Origin: Nostoc sp. 'Peltigera membranacea cyanobiont' 210A
Lineage (GTDB): Bacteria; Cyanobacteriota; Cyanobacteriia; Cyanobacteriales; Nostocaceae
Direction of reading: 5' to 3'
Length of the DNA stretch: 64,000 bases
Assembly (NCBI RefSeq): GCF_002246015.1
Contig: NZ_NOLJ01000006.1
Location: 351,364 to 415,363, forward strand
Shown here: piece by piece, positions 1-8,319 of the stretch
How the letters are laid out: each line of letters starts with the position of its first letter
Numbering within the stretch: the first letter of the stretch is position 1
Notes under the pieces: generated by a model
What the model saw: the letters and a program-made list of their open reading frames with translations, nothing else
Told to the model about the DNA's origin: nothing
Database searches by the model: none
Made by a program: the position numbers and the translations under genes

Positions 1-396
1 TGGTCGTCCGTGTGCGTCATCTTTGGAACAAAACTACCCGCGAAGTTCAGTTTTATTTGACTTCTTTACACAGCGATGCTCAACTTATTGGTCGGGCTAT
101 CCGAAAACATTGGGGCATTGAAAATCAGGCTCATTGGACGCTTGATTGTACTTTTGCCGAAGATGCTTGTCGCATTCGTTCTTTCCACAGTCCCCGAAAT
201 TTTGCCCTTCTACGACGCATTGCTCTTAATGCTCTCAATCGTGAACAGACCTACAAACGTAGTCTCCGTCAAAAAATGAAACGCACCGCTATGGATAACA
301 ATTATATGATTCGGGTTCTCAGTTGTTGCTTCATTGACAATACATTACATTCTTCTGAGTCCTTGTGTCAAGCCTGATTGAGATGCTCTTACCCTG
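1..396 (+). mobile_element. ISAs1-family insertion sequence, truncated by window edge
   Basis: This is the 3' part of an IS whose other end lies outside the window. Positions 1-396 read as the reverse complement of 4319-4714, and the encoded transposase tails are identical, so the two copies are recent and in inverted orientation. The terminal repeat CTTACCCTG ends at 396. Beyond it lies the C-terminal end of a Uma2 gene, whose last codons and stop are supplied by the IS end. Confidence 0.85.
3..377 (+). CDS. ISAs1-family transposase, C-terminal fragment (partial)
   Basis: The reading frame is open to the left edge of the window, so the gene starts outside it. The visible part carries the catalytic glutamate region of the DDE domain (WGIENQAHWTLDCTF) and the conserved tail rich in Arg and Asn. 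It is identical in sequence to the last third of the transposase at 4338-5627. Whether this copy is intact cannot be seen from here. Confidence 0.85.
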   Translation, partial: VVRVRHLWNKTTREVQFYLTSLHSDAQLIGRAIRKHWGIENQAHWTLDCTFAEDACRIRSFHSPRNFALLRRIALNALNREQTYKRSLRQKMKRTAMDNNYMIRVLSCCFIDNTLHSSESLCQA

Positions 397-1048
397 CTTT
401 TAGCCCCCGTTCAAATTCATCAACAGCTTGAATTGAATCTGAAATTGTAATGCATTGCTCTAGCAAGGAAATGTCTAGTCCTGGCAGTATCTCGCTTGTT
501 GTTATTTGCTCATACCCATAGGTATCAGTGTAAACAGTGGCAAGCTCAGTCTGGGAAGTGTCCCGTAGGTGGTATAGCTTAAACTGGTTTCTCTCCCAAA
601 ACCAAACTTCTGCAACTCCTAATCTTCGGTAGATTTCCAATTTACTTATGTTGCCACTGGTAAGAACTACTTCTATGGCTAAGTCCGGTACATTTTTCTC
701 TTCACCTATGCAGTAGCATTCGTCTGGTTCTGCACCTGCTTTTCTTGCTTTGTTTCTAAAAGTAGAACTTCCCATAGGTACAAAACGAATACGTTTGCTG
801 TAAAAGAAACGCTCTAACAGCATCCCTAAATTCGTTTTGATTTTTTCATGCCTGATTGATGGCGACACTATCTCTAATATTCCATCTAAATAAGTAACAC
901 GGTAATGAGAGTTATTTTCTAGTTTGACTAGTAGCGATTCATAGCTCTCCCAACTTACGCCACTGCTGATAAACCTTTCCTCTGGGTCTGAGGTATGACC
1001 CAATTCTGGCTGATCAATTAGTTCTTTAAGACTGCTAACCATTGTCAA
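389..1048 (-). CDS. Uma2 (DUF820) family putative endonuclease
   Basis: The 219-residue protein has the usual Uma2 layout: an early aromatic segment, the YLDGILEIVSP strand with an acidic residue, the PDLAIEVVLTSG core with the Asp and Glu of a PD-(D/E)XK-like fold, and YRRLGVAEVWFW after it. These proteins are present in many copies in filamentous cyanobacteria; nuclease activity is inferred from fold only. The last residues and the stop codon lie inside the flanking ISAs1 end (IS boundary 396), so the native C-terminus has been slightly trimmed or replaced. It is the last of a row of small minus-strand genes that begins near 2113. Confidence 0.8.
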   Translation of the reverse strand: MTMVSSLKELIDQPELGHTSDPEERFISSGVSWESYESLLVKLENNSHYRVTYLDGILEIVSPSIRHEKIKTNLGMLLERFFYSKRIRFVPMGSSTFRNKARKAGAEPDECYCIGEEKNVPDLAIEVVLTSGNISKLEIYRRLGVAEVWFWERNQFKLYHLRDTSQTELATVYTDTYGYEQITTSEILPGLDISLLEQCITISDSIQAVDEFERGLKAG

Positions 1049-1095
1049 TTCTCCCGTTTATCTTTTGGCGTTAGCGTATCTCGCCGTAGGCATCG

Positions 1096-1383
1096 CTAGT
1101 TTTGCGGATCAATCCGTGTTAGCTGTACCAAGATTGCGCCAAGTTGATTCAATGCTGCGTTAGTAGTGCGCTGATTCTCTAGAAAATTTTGCTTAAGTTC
1201 CTCATGGCTATCGCGTAGTTCCAGCAGTACATCATCTAAAATTGCGCTACGACCTAAGACACGGGTAACGTTATCTGTTAAGTCAGCAAGGGCATCTGTA
1301 TTACGTTCTTGTTGTTGGGCTACTCTAATTAAGATTCCTTCTATACGGTCAAGTCGGCTTGGCTGTTCTGGTGTGTCTGTCAT
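1096..1383 (-). CDS. small coiled-coil protein of unknown function
   Basis: The 95-residue protein shows heptad spacing of Leu, Ile and Val (RLDRIEGILIRVAQQQ, then ALADLTDNVTRVLGR and LNQLGAILVQLTRI), so it is probably an elongated homo-oligomer. Proteins of this kind often sit next to Uma2 genes in cyanobacteria (recollection, not searched). Its start overlaps the stop of the next upstream gene (1380-1637), which suggests co-translation. The function is unknown. Confidence 0.6.
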   Translation of the reverse strand: MTDTPEQPSRLDRIEGILIRVAQQQERNTDALADLTDNVTRVLGRSAILDDVLLELRDSHEELKQNFLENQRTTNAALNQLGAILVQLTRIDPQN

Positions 1384-1637
1384 TTTCCTGCCTCAATCAT
1401 TTTGGCGATCGCCTCTTTATCAAAGCAGTCTAGATAACTAACCAGTTCTCGAAATTGCTGATATTTTTCCTCAGCATAGCTATCTGGTGTGAAGCCTAAA
1501 ACTTCACAGAATCTCAAGTAGTCAGCCCGCCAATGAAAATTATTTAGCGCAGTAGTAAAACTTTCTGCTGTCTCTAATGCTTCTGGCGATACCTTTAGTT
1601 TTTCTGTTTCGTAAGCTCCTCCTAGCGTTTCGCTCAT
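1380..1637 (-). CDS. hypothetical protein, 85 aa
   Basis: The gene is small and acidic with no recognised domain. It overlaps both neighbours by four bases (the upstream ribbon-helix-helix gene at its start and the coiled-coil gene at its end), so the three are almost certainly translated from one message. Possible roles such as a partner of the upstream DNA-binding protein are speculation. Confidence 0.55.
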   Translation of the reverse strand: MSETLGGAYETEKLKVSPEALETAESFTTALNNFHWRADYLRFCEVLGFTPDSYAEEKYQQFRELVSYLDCFDKEAIAKMIEAGK

Positions 1638-1822
1638 ACTGCTCCTTTGCCTTTATTAGTTGTTGTAGATGAGTTTGCTTCGTTTTCTGTCACCCAAGTT
1701 TTTACTAACTCAAGCAAAACCTCGTTCATGCTTACACCTTTGAGAGCGCAGATTGACTTGAATCTAGCCCTCATTGATTCAGGTAGAAACATTTTGTAAG
1801 TTACTTGCTTTTCTTCAGTCAT
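1634..1822 (-). CDS. ribbon-helix-helix (CopG/ParG-like) DNA-binding protein
   Basis: The 62-residue protein begins with a short basic strand (KQVTYKMFLP) followed by two helices (ESMRARFKSICALKGVSMN, EVLLELVKTWV), the topology of ribbon-helix-helix dimers that bind operators through the strand. It is closely related to the protein encoded immediately upstream at 1883-2113, so the pair arose by tandem duplication. RHH proteins of this size act as antitoxins or as plasmid copy/partition repressors. No toxin was identified; the 85-aa gene downstream is the only candidate partner. Confidence 0.65.
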   Translation of the reverse strand: MTEEKQVTYKMFLPESMRARFKSICALKGVSMNEVLLELVKTWVTENEANSSTTTNKGKGAV

Positions 1823-1882
1823 GTTGTAGCTTCTTTCTCTAGCTTCCTTAGCTTGGCGATCGCTGTTTAGGCTTGCCCTCGT

Positions 1883-2113
1883 TCATGCTGCACCCTTGCC
1901 TTTATCTGATTTGCTTTCAGCTTCTTTGATCCAATTTTCTACCAATTCAACCAAAACCTCATTCATGCTGACCTGCCTGAGAGCGCAGATAGATTTAAAT
2001 TTCGCCCTCAAGGATTCTGACATAAACATTCTGTAGCTAACTTGCTTTTCTTCTGACACGCTAAAAAACCTGCTCAACAACCTAATTATGTCACTGAGCT
2101 TAAAGCTAGTCAT
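1883..2113 (-). CDS. ribbon-helix-helix DNA-binding protein (paralogue)
   Basis: The core (KQVSYRMFMSESLRAKFKSI, then VSMNEVLVELVENWI) is near-identical to the 62-aa protein downstream. The extra N-terminus shown by the longest frame is unlike the paralogue; a GTG start at 2059 would give a protein of matching length, so the true start may be there. Short repeats of the type CTATGCT at about 2130-2162, just upstream, are candidate operator sites for autorepression. Confidence 0.6.
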   Translation of the reverse strand: MTSFKLSDIIRLLSRFFSVSEEKQVSYRMFMSESLRAKFKSICALRQVSMNEVLVELVENWIKEAESKSDKGKGAA

Positions 2114-2412
2114 TATGCTTAAACGAATATCTATGCTGTTTATGTGGACTATGCTATGCTAACACCATAAGCTCAATCGATCAACAACAAACCACTAATT
2201 AGCGTCCTACGAGTATTCCAGAGATATACACAGCCTGGAGTTCAGCGATTGGATACTATACAGCGCTGTTTACTCTATCGATATTTGGCTAATTACCCAT
2301 TGATTTGTATTTATATCTGTACGAACCGATGAAACCATGACGGTGCAAAGATTCCACGAATTTAGATTTATTTCTTGAGTTCCCGGCAACCAAGACACAT
2401 TTAGCTGATTTA
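2114..2412. promoter_or_regulatory. divergent promoter region between the RHH genes and the HTH gene
   Basis: About 300 bp without a convincing gene separates the minus-strand RHH run from the plus-strand run starting near 2413. It contains repeated CTATGCT/GCTATGCTA words around 2130-2162 which could bind the RHH proteins. An ATG at 2337 opens a short frame that meets a stop at 2376-2378 (see the HTH gene for a possible frame break). Confidence 0.35.
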
Positions 2413-2688
2413 TTGGGTGTGGCTCGTTCTACGCTTTGCGCTTGGGAAAACATAGCGTTTTGGCGAATAGAGTCTTTCCGCAATGCCTACCCAAAAACTC
2501 ATGATGGAAGCCTTGATCGGGAATCACCTTTGTCCCCCTATCAATCATGGGTCTTGGGGCGTGTAGGTCGCCTCATGGCACAGCTACGACGCGGCGATCG
2601 CGTCAAAGGCTATATCGCCAAAAACCCTAACGATTTTTCTAGATACCGCTATCAGCAAGCATTCCAGCAAATCCAAAAGGGAGCGTAA
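2413..2688 (+). CDS. small helix-turn-helix protein, start uncertain
   Basis: The frame contains LADLLGVARSTLCAWE, a helix-turn-helix signature, followed by a conserved-looking stretch (ESPLSPYQSWVLGRVGRLM). The listed TTG start cuts the first helix of the HTH, so the real protein begins further upstream. The same frame is open back to a stop at 2338, and an ATG at 2337 in another frame could be joined by a one-base shift near 2370. It is followed three bases later by the 215-aa gene, so the two are probably co-transcribed. A role in regulation or maintenance of the element is inferred. Confidence 0.55.
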   Translation: MGVARSTLCAWENIAFWRIESFRNAYPKTHDGSLDRESPLSPYQSWVLGRVGRLMAQLRRGDRVKGYIAKNPNDFSRYRYQQAFQQIQKGA

Positions 2689-2691
2689 ATC

Positions 2692-3339
2692 ATGGCAACA
2701 CGGAAGAGAACCACAGTACCAACAGCAGATACAGTAAGCATTCATGATGGTTGCCTAAAATACATGACCACAGAGCAAAGTCTGAGACTCGCTTTAAGCC
2801 ATGTTCGCCCGGATGATTTTGATACTGTAAAGGCAGTTTCAGAAGCCGATTTAGAAGCAATCGCTTCACACTTTCAGCCACAGTTGTCAACCGTGGCTAG
2901 CAACACCTCAGAATTACCCGAAAACTCCAAAACTCTCTCAGAAGAATTGCCTGAGCCAGCTACAGAACAGCCACAAAATACCCTCTCCCAGCCTCAGCAA
3001 CACCAACAATTAGCATCGCCTGCCCAATTCCCCATATCCAACGGTCAACTCACCCTAATTGACCAGCTAACTCGGCAGGCAGGGCAAGAAATTGAATTAG
3101 TAGATGCGATCGCACAAGTAAAAAATCAACTGATCCTCAATAACTTGGCTGTGCGAGATGCCGAACTAGCAGAGGGTATCAATCAGCGCTGGCAATACCA
3201 AAAGCAAGAATATCTGGGAGCGATCAGAGATTTGGCGAGTTTGGCTAAGGAGCCTGTAGCGATTACCCCGGATGAAAGCAACCTTACCCAAGAAATAGAA
3301 GGCATCATCACCGAACTCGGAAAAAAGCTAATTGTGTGA
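2692..3339 (+). CDS. hypothetical protein, 215 aa, Gln-rich middle
   Basis: A compact N-terminal segment (about residues 1-70) is followed by a Pro/Gln/Ser-rich linker (about 70-120) and a helical C-terminal part (about 120-215). No known motif was recognised. It lies directly behind the HTH gene and ahead of small genes reading the same way, in a block that the inverted IS copies now bracket. Plasmid or integrative-element origin is inferred from context only. Confidence 0.6.
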   Translation: MATRKRTTVPTADTVSIHDGCLKYMTTEQSLRLALSHVRPDDFDTVKAVSEADLEAIASHFQPQLSTVASNTSELPENSKTLSEELPEPATEQPQNTLSQPQQHQQLASPAQFPISNGQLTLIDQLTRQAGQEIELVDAIAQVKNQLILNNLAVRDAELAEGINQRWQYQKQEYLGAIRDLASLAKEPVAITPDESNLTQEIEGIITELGKKLIV

Positions 3340-3406
3340 GAGCGATCAACATCCTGTTATCTCCCCTCGACTTCGTTAACTGGTTATTAGAAAGAATACT
3401 AACGCC

Positions 3407-3643
3407 ATGACTTTTACAATTTCCGGCATTGAACCAGAGGTAAATATGAGCGCTAATTCCTTGACAGAGCTAGTTTGTCAAGCGCGAGAATTACTTGGAC
3501 AAATCCGCCAACATCCAGATTTTAAAGGCTTGCGATTCGATTGCGATGTAGCTTTTGGTGACGTTAAGCAATATTTCAATTATCTGGAATGGGCTGCTGG
3601 TGTTGACTTAGAGGCATCTACGTTTGAAGGTTTTACAGTATGA
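3407..3643 (+). CDS. hypothetical protein, 78 aa
   Basis: A short acidic protein without recognisable motif. An internal Met at residue 14 could be an alternative start. It sits between the 215-aa gene and the broken coiled-coil gene in the same orientation. Confidence 0.5.
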   Translation: MTFTISGIEPEVNMSANSLTELVCQARELLGQIRQHPDFKGLRFDCDVAFGDVKQYFNYLEWAAGVDLEASTFEGFTV

Positions 3644-3750
3644 TTCCTGCTGCCAACTCCACAGAACACAGTCGGTAGCAGGTAAAGCCAGAATTAATGC
3701 TCTCAAAATTATTGAGAGCTTTTAAGCATCAGATACCCGTCAATACTACC

Positions 3751-3943
3751 ATGCAAGATGACTTAAACAGCCAAATTCAGGATGCAAAGACGGATGAAAC
3801 AGAGCTAAATCTTGTCCTGAAAAAAATATGACCTAGATGAGGAATTGGCAGTTGAGTTTAGCGACATCGATAAAGCATTTCGGCAATTGGAAATTAAATA
3901 TCAATCCCTAGTCAACACCAGAAAATTTTTCAACAATGGCTAA
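3751..3943 (+). pseudogene. small coiled-coil gene with a one-base shift at an A7 run
   Basis: An ATG at 3751 opens MQDDLNSQIQDAK and runs to a run of seven A at 3820-3826, after which the frame stops at 3829-3831. Skipping one base there continues a charged helical frame (YDLDEELAVEFSDIDKAF) to a TAA at 3941-3943 that overlaps the ATG of the next gene (3936). The joined product would be about 63 residues. The overlap with the next start argues that the second frame is the genuine ending. It is either a recent frameshift, a sequencing error in a homopolymer, or slippage-dependent expression. Confidence 0.5.
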
Positions 3944-4370
3944 AATTGACACTACAAAAGCAGCAGCTAAAGCTGTGGCAGAAAAGCTAGCAAGAGGTAA
4001 ACAAAACTCGGCATCTAGCACTAATTCCACATCTGCTACCACTGCCACTGTCCCCATAGATAGCCGCATTCCTGGCTTACTAACTATCACCCCTGACTTA
4101 GTACCGGGAATGATGCCATCATTCCAGCCCAATCAATACCATATTTCAGATCCGCTAAATCCTCCTGAAACGCTCCCACAGGCAACTCAAAGCCAGTTTG
4201 ATAAAGGGATAAAAATCTATGAAGGTGCTACGCGATCGCTCAAATTGACGGGGGCCGCGCTCGACTTAACACGCGAGAAATTTACTGTCATTGGTAAACA
4301 CTCAAAGGCTTTTGGTGCCAGGGTAAGAGCATCTCAATCAGGCTTGACACAAGGACTCAGAAGAATGTAA
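3936..4370 (+). pseudogene. hypothetical gene cut by the ISAs1 insertion
   Basis: Native sequence covers about 127 residues: an Ala/Lys-rich helical start (TTKAAAKAVAEKLARGK), a Ser/Thr linker and a Pro-rich segment. At 4319 the IS terminal repeat begins and the remaining 17 residues, up to the stop, are encoded by IS DNA read backwards through the transposase tail. The original C-terminal part was not found across the IS; the other flank is a Nudix gene. The function of the original protein is unknown. Confidence 0.6.
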
Positions 4371-5779
4371 TGTATTGTCAATGAAGCAACAACTGAGAAC
4401 CCGAATCATATAATTGTTATCCATAGCGGTGCGTTTCATTTTTTGACGGAGACTACGTTTGTAGGTCTGTTCACGATTGAGAGCATTAAGAGCAATGCGT
4501 CGTAGAAGGGCAAAATTTCGGGGACTGTGGAAAGAACGAATGCGACAAGCATCTTCGGCAAAAGTACAATCAAGCGTCCAATGAGCCTGATTTTCAATGC
4601 CCCAATGTTTTCGGATAGCCCGACCAATAAGTTGAGCATCGCTGTGTAAAGAAGTCAAATAAAACTGAACTTCGCGGGTAGTTTTGTTCCAAAGATGACG
4701 CACACGGACGACCATAACCAAGGTTTGTAATCCTGCCCATAATTTGGGTTGATAAAGCTCAGGAATTGCAATAACGGGTACAGTCCAAACTTCACGAATT
4801 TCCCGGCGATGATGTCCTTTCTCAATACGTTTGTCATAACTGAAATCAATCCCCCAAAAATTATTTACAAGAGCGGTTTCAAACCATTCGGTTACTTGAG
4901 AATAGAGAGTCGGATGATTAGCTTTAAGTGCCAAGACATAATCACCTTTCTTGTCAATAATCTGTTTGGCAATTTCAGTTTGTGTCCCCATTGCATCAAT
5001 AGTGATAATGGAGCCAGTGATATCTAATAACTCTAATAATGCCGGAATGGCAGTAATCTCATTGGATTTTTCTTCTACTTTCATTTGTGCCAAAACTAGA
5101 CTTTGTTCACTAGACCAAGCACTAATGACATGGAGTGCTGACTTGCCTTGATTTCGGTCATAGGAACCTCTAATCGTCTTACCATCTATGGGGATAATCT
5201 CTCCTCCCATCTTAGCAACAAGGGTTTCTACCCATCTCAAAAAGCATCGATTTAATGCTTCTGGGTCGAGAAACTCAAATACGCGTCGAAAAGTATCAGA
5301 CGCTCGAAGACTCGCTAACGCTACGCTATCTGACGGAATTCCGTGTGGTAATGCCAAAAAATCTTCTAACCATGTTTGTTTACTAATGCCATAATTCTCA
5401 ATATCTTCCCATCCTTGCGCTCCGGCTATAACTGCGAGAATTGCGATTACCAGAATGTCTGTGAGTTGATGTTTTTTGGTTCGCTCTACTCTTGGGTCTT
5501 TGATGTCAGATAAATGCTCCACTAAACTCTGTTGAATAGCCTCAATGGATGCTATCTGTATAGGCTTTCGCTGTTGACGAGAACTTTCTTTAGCTACAGC
5601 TGATTTAGTTTCAAAGCCCTCAGACATAAAGCTTAATTCCTTTAGTTTTTCGACGACAGCATTGAATTCATCTCACTTATCTTGCTCTGATGTCAAGTAC
5701 GTTTTTTACAGCGTCGTCCATCCTCATCTTGTTTGATTTGTCAAGTTATCTTTATACAAAATTAGATGAGCTTACCCTG
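4319..5779 (-). mobile_element. ISAs1-family insertion sequence, complete (about 1.46 kb)
   Basis: The ends are marked by inverted repeats CAGGGTAAGAGCATCT (from 4319) and, read inward from 5779, CAGGGTAAGCTCATCT. A single transposase gene fills it. The flanks show no matching 8-10 bp target duplication (cttttggtgc on the left, ctgtggatac on the right), and the two flanks interrupt different genes. This fits deletion or inversion between IS copies after insertion. Confidence 0.85.
4338..5627 (-). CDS. ISAs1-family DDE transposase
   Basis: At 429 residues it is slightly longer than the family norm. Visible are the DDE residues: Asp in IPIDGKTIRGS, Asp in IITIDAMGTQTEIA and Glu in WGIENQAHW. 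The N-terminal IKDPRVERTKKHQLTDIL segment is typical of the DDE_Tnp_1-associated domain. About ten extra residues (SVALASLRAS) sit where relatives read PSHDTF; they are encoded by an in-frame copy of a short dispersed repeat at about 5297-5334. Whether this copy still transposes is uncertain. Confidence 0.9.
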   Translation of the reverse strand: MSEGFETKSAVAKESSRQQRKPIQIASIEAIQQSLVEHLSDIKDPRVERTKKHQLTDILVIAILAVIAGAQGWEDIENYGISKQTWLEDFLALPHGIPSDSVALASLRASDTFRRVFEFLDPEALNRCFLRWVETLVAKMGGEIIPIDGKTIRGSYDRNQGKSALHVISAWSSEQSLVLAQMKVEEKSNEITAIPALLELLDITGSIITIDAMGTQTEIAKQIIDKKGDYVLALKANHPTLYSQVTEWFETALVNNFWGIDFSYDKRIEKGHHRREIREVWTVPVIAIPELYQPKLWAGLQTLVMVVRVRHLWNKTTREVQFYLTSLHSDAQLIGRAIRKHWGIENQAHWTLDCTFAEDACRIRSFHSPRNFALLRRIALNALNREQTYKRSLRQKMKRTAMDNNYMIRVLSCCFIDNTLHSSESLCQA

Positions 5780-6160
5780 CTGTGGATACCTCGGCGTTCT
5801 GCACACAAAAGTATCTTTCCCCTTTGTCTTGATGTCAGTATGGGGGGTCATGTTGAAACCGGAGAAACCTATGAAGATGCTCTACAACGTGAACTTAAAG
5901 AAGAGTTGAACTTAGAGTTAAATATACTTAATGTTCGACTTTTGGGATATTTAACACCACATCAATATCAAGTATCTGCTTTTATGAAGGTTTTTGAAAT
6001 AAAATTAGATTGTAGCCCAGAGTACAATAAAAATGATTTTATTGAAAGTTTTTGGTTATCGCCTGATGATTTAATAAAATGGTTGTATGGCGGTGAGCCT
6101 GCAAAAAGTGACTTGCTCAAACTTGTGCAAATATTTTATAAAAATTTGTCGAGTTCTTAG
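5690..6160 (+). pseudogene. Nudix hydrolase, N-terminus replaced by the IS end
   Basis: The Nudix box is present (GHVETGETYEDALQREL followed by KEELNLEL), matching GX5EX7REUXEEXGU except Asn for the last Gly. Residues 1-30 of the frame are encoded by the ISAs1 end (boundary 5779), so the native start and first strand are lost. The similarity of RRSAHKSIFPLCLD to IDI/MutT-like enzymes suggests hydrolysis of a nucleoside- or isoprenyl-type diphosphate, but the substrate cannot be read. Any expression would need a promoter within the IS end. Confidence 0.7.
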
Positions 6161-6198
6161 TTTGATATTTTAGATTAATTATAAATATAACGATCCAG

Positions 6199-6840
6199 AT
6201 GACACCACAAGACGCACGAAAATACGCACCAGCAACCGAGCGTAACCGCGAAGCAATTCTTGAAGTACTTTTACAAGTGTTGCCGGAGAGCGGCACTATT
6301 TTAGAAATAGCAAGTGGTACTGGTGAACACGCAGTCTTTTTTGCATCCAGGCTCAAAGATTATCTGTGGCTCCCAACCGATGTAAATCCACAATCAAGAG
6401 CCAGCATTATTTCATGGACTGAACACAATCTATGTGATAACGTTTATGCACCGCTTGAACTAGATGCAAAAGAACCAGTTTGGCCTGTGGAAAATGGTGG
6501 ATTTGATTGGCTGAATACGAAGCCAATTGTCGCGATTGTGAACATCAATATGATTCACATTTCACCTTGGTCAGCCTGTCTGGGGTTGATGGCAGGGGCA
6601 GGTCGTATCTTAAAAGCAGGAGGTATCCTCTATTTGTATGGCCCCTTCAAACAAGGTGGAGAACATACAGCTGCGAGTAATGCAGCGTTTGACGAATATT
6701 TACGCACTGAAAACCCAGAGTGGGGTGTGCGTAACTTGGATGATGTCATAGCAGTAGCTAGCGCCCAAAATCTGATCTTGCAACAGATTTACCAAATGCC
6801 AGCTAATAATCTTTCAGTAGTGTTTCAACGTTCAGGGTAA
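6199..6840 (+). CDS. DUF938 SAM-dependent methyltransferase-like protein
   Basis: The 213-residue protein opens with ARKYAPATERNREAI, the hallmark of DUF938, and has the SAM-binding glycine loop ILEIASGTGEHAVFFA at about residues 35-50. It continues with PTDVNPQSR and the AIVNINMIHISPW and GGILYLYGPFK strands of a class I methyltransferase. The length matches the family. The substrate is not known. A hairpin at 6862-6890 downstream probably ends the transcript. Confidence 0.85.
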   Translation: MTPQDARKYAPATERNREAILEVLLQVLPESGTILEIASGTGEHAVFFASRLKDYLWLPTDVNPQSRASIISWTEHNLCDNVYAPLELDAKEPVWPVENGGFDWLNTKPIVAIVNINMIHISPWSACLGLMAGAGRILKAGGILYLYGPFKQGGEHTAASNAAFDEYLRTENPEWGVRNLDDVIAVASAQNLILQQIYQMPANNLSVVFQRSG

Positions 6841-6861
6841 CTGAAACTTTCAACTTAAAAC

Positions 6862-6890
6862 AAATGCTCTAGCGTAAAACCAGAGCATTT
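6862..6890 (+). terminator. hairpin after the DUF938 gene
   Basis: AAATGCTCT and AGAGCATTT form a perfect 9-bp stem around an 11-nt loop. It lies 22 bp behind the stop codon, in the gap before the convergent IS110-type gene. The T-tract is weak, so it may also work as a bidirectional stop. Confidence 0.55.
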
Positions 6891-6954
6891 GATTTCAAAT
6901 GTGACCGTTTTTAAGACAGGATTTACTGTCCGATTTCATAGAAATTTGAATAAA

Positions 6955-8319
6955 TTATACAATTGTTTTACACAATTCTTGGAACAGTAGGTTAACTACC
7001 TTGCTCATGAGTTTTCCCTGAATGTGTTTGCCACCTAACAGCTTTTCACCCTGCTCGGTGACATTAGCTTTAAGTGAGTCGCGGTAGTCAATCAATTCCT
7101 TGGTCAGTTCGTTCTCTGGTAGCCTTCCAGTTTCTACGCCGGTTAGGACGTATTGCCACAGACTGATTCTACACAAGGCTGAACCGCTTGGTTTTTCAAC
7201 AAGTCCATCCCCGGATTGTTCCAGAACAGTACCCATTCCTAACCTCATTTTGAAAGTGTCGCGGCTGCGGTTGCGTTTAATTCGTTTGGTTTCACCAGCC
7301 AGTCGCCTAACAGTGGTTTCTCCGTTTTTGCGATCGCGCTCGGTTCGCTTCACTTCCCTAACTTCGTATTCAATTACGGGCTTGCCGTTGATGCCCAGGA
7401 ATGACTCAAAGGGATAAATCCTAGTCAACAAACGCGATCGCACTCGTAACCCAAAACCGAACTTATCAAACACGCTCATGTAAAGCTTAAATTCACTCAG
7501 ACACAGCATTTGAGTGATTCTCGCTTCTAAGTGCTGCTCAAAAAGTGAGATGTCGCACATCCAGCCAGCGTGTAACTCTAAGATTGGGTCAAACTCAATT
7601 CCATAGTCTTTGGCAATGGATATTTTATAGAGATTTTCAATTCGGGTTTTCCCGGCGGGCGAAATTTCGAGCCTTTTAGCTAACCATCCCCACAAGGGCG
7701 GTAAAAATCCCGATTTAGTAGATACACTCTTGGTGTGCGCCACTTCTGGAAACTGCCACGCCAACAATTGGCGGGCATAATTCACAATTGGCGATTGTAC
7801 CCGGTTGAGGTGTTCGAGTTGCTGGCACAGATCCCGCAGATCGTCTATGGGTTCGGGGCGGTGCATGAGGAAATACCTCAGATTTAGTTCCCCAGTCTCT
7901 AACCAATGGTCTAAATCGTGACCGTAAGCGGCCATTGCTAAAGCGTCAGCCGGATCGCTTTTATTCGGGAGGTTTTTGCCCCCACGATAACGCCGCAATT
8001 CGACGTGACCAACCCACAAGACTTTAATTTCCAACTTTTTGAGGATGGATGCCCACAGTCTTGAATAGTGGTTTCCGGTTGGTTCTAAGATTGCGTAATC
8101 TGGCTTGATTTCTGCTAGGTAAAATGCAAAGTCAAAAGCTGATTTCTGCTTCTTCTTAGCATCAGGATTGGAGTAAAAAGCCGGATATAAAGTAGATGCT
8201 TTATTTCTTGTTTTATTCCAATATGCCTGCAATCCGCCCTTTGGGTATTGTGTTAAAATATGGCAAGTTACGCTTGCTTTACTAACATCAATTCCCAGAA
8301 TTGTTAATTCTGTTGTCAT
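6955..8319 (-). CDS. IS110-type DEDD recombinase/transposase, long form
   Basis: The N-terminal RuvC-like domain shows GIDVSK (first Asp), ILEPTGNHYSRLW (Glu) and NKSDPADALAMA (two Asp), the DEDD set of IS110 family enzymes. A helical middle follows, and the C-terminal domain ends in MGTVLEQSGDG, carrying the Ser expected in the family's QSG motif. At 454 residues it is longer than typical IS110 transposases because of an insertion in the C-terminal half (about residues 310-360, rich in Arg, Lys and Glu). IS110 enzymes are guided by a bridge RNA from the adjacent non-coding end; the 300-nt gap upstream fits that role here. It could be a mobile IS or a domesticated recombinase. Confidence 0.85.
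   Translation of the reverse strand: MTTELTILGIDVSKASVTCHILTQYPKGGLQAYWNKTRNKASTLYPAFYSNPDAKKKQKSAFDFAFYLAEIKPDYAILEPTGNHYSRLWASILKKLEIKVLWVGHVELRRYRGGKNLPNKSDPADALAMAAYGHDLDHWLETGELNLRYFLMHRPEPIDDLRDLCQQLEHLNRVQSPIVNYARQLLAWQFPEVAHTKSVSTKSGFLPPLWGWLAKRLEISPAGKTRIENLYKISIAKDYGIEFDPILELHAGWMCDISLFEQHLEARITQMLCLSEFKLYMSVFDKFGFGLRVRSRLLTRIYPFESFLGINGKPVIEYEVREVKRTERDRKNGETTVRRLAGETKRIKRNRSRDTFKMRLGMGTVLEQSGDGLVEKPSGSALCRISLWQYVLTGVETGRLPENELTKELIDYRDSLKANVTEQGEKLLGGKHIQGKLMSKVVNLLFQELCKTIV

Noticed and set aside
2289..2483. Minus-strand 64-aa frame opposite the HTH gene
   Set aside because: It is antisense to a better plus-strand candidate and has no recognisable features.
2692..3339. Plasmid replication initiator
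   Set aside because: No winged-helix or catalytic motif; the sequence is mostly linker and helices of unknown type.
4709..5400. Plus-strand frames inside the ISAs1 transposase
   Set aside because: Antisense shadows of the transposase gene.
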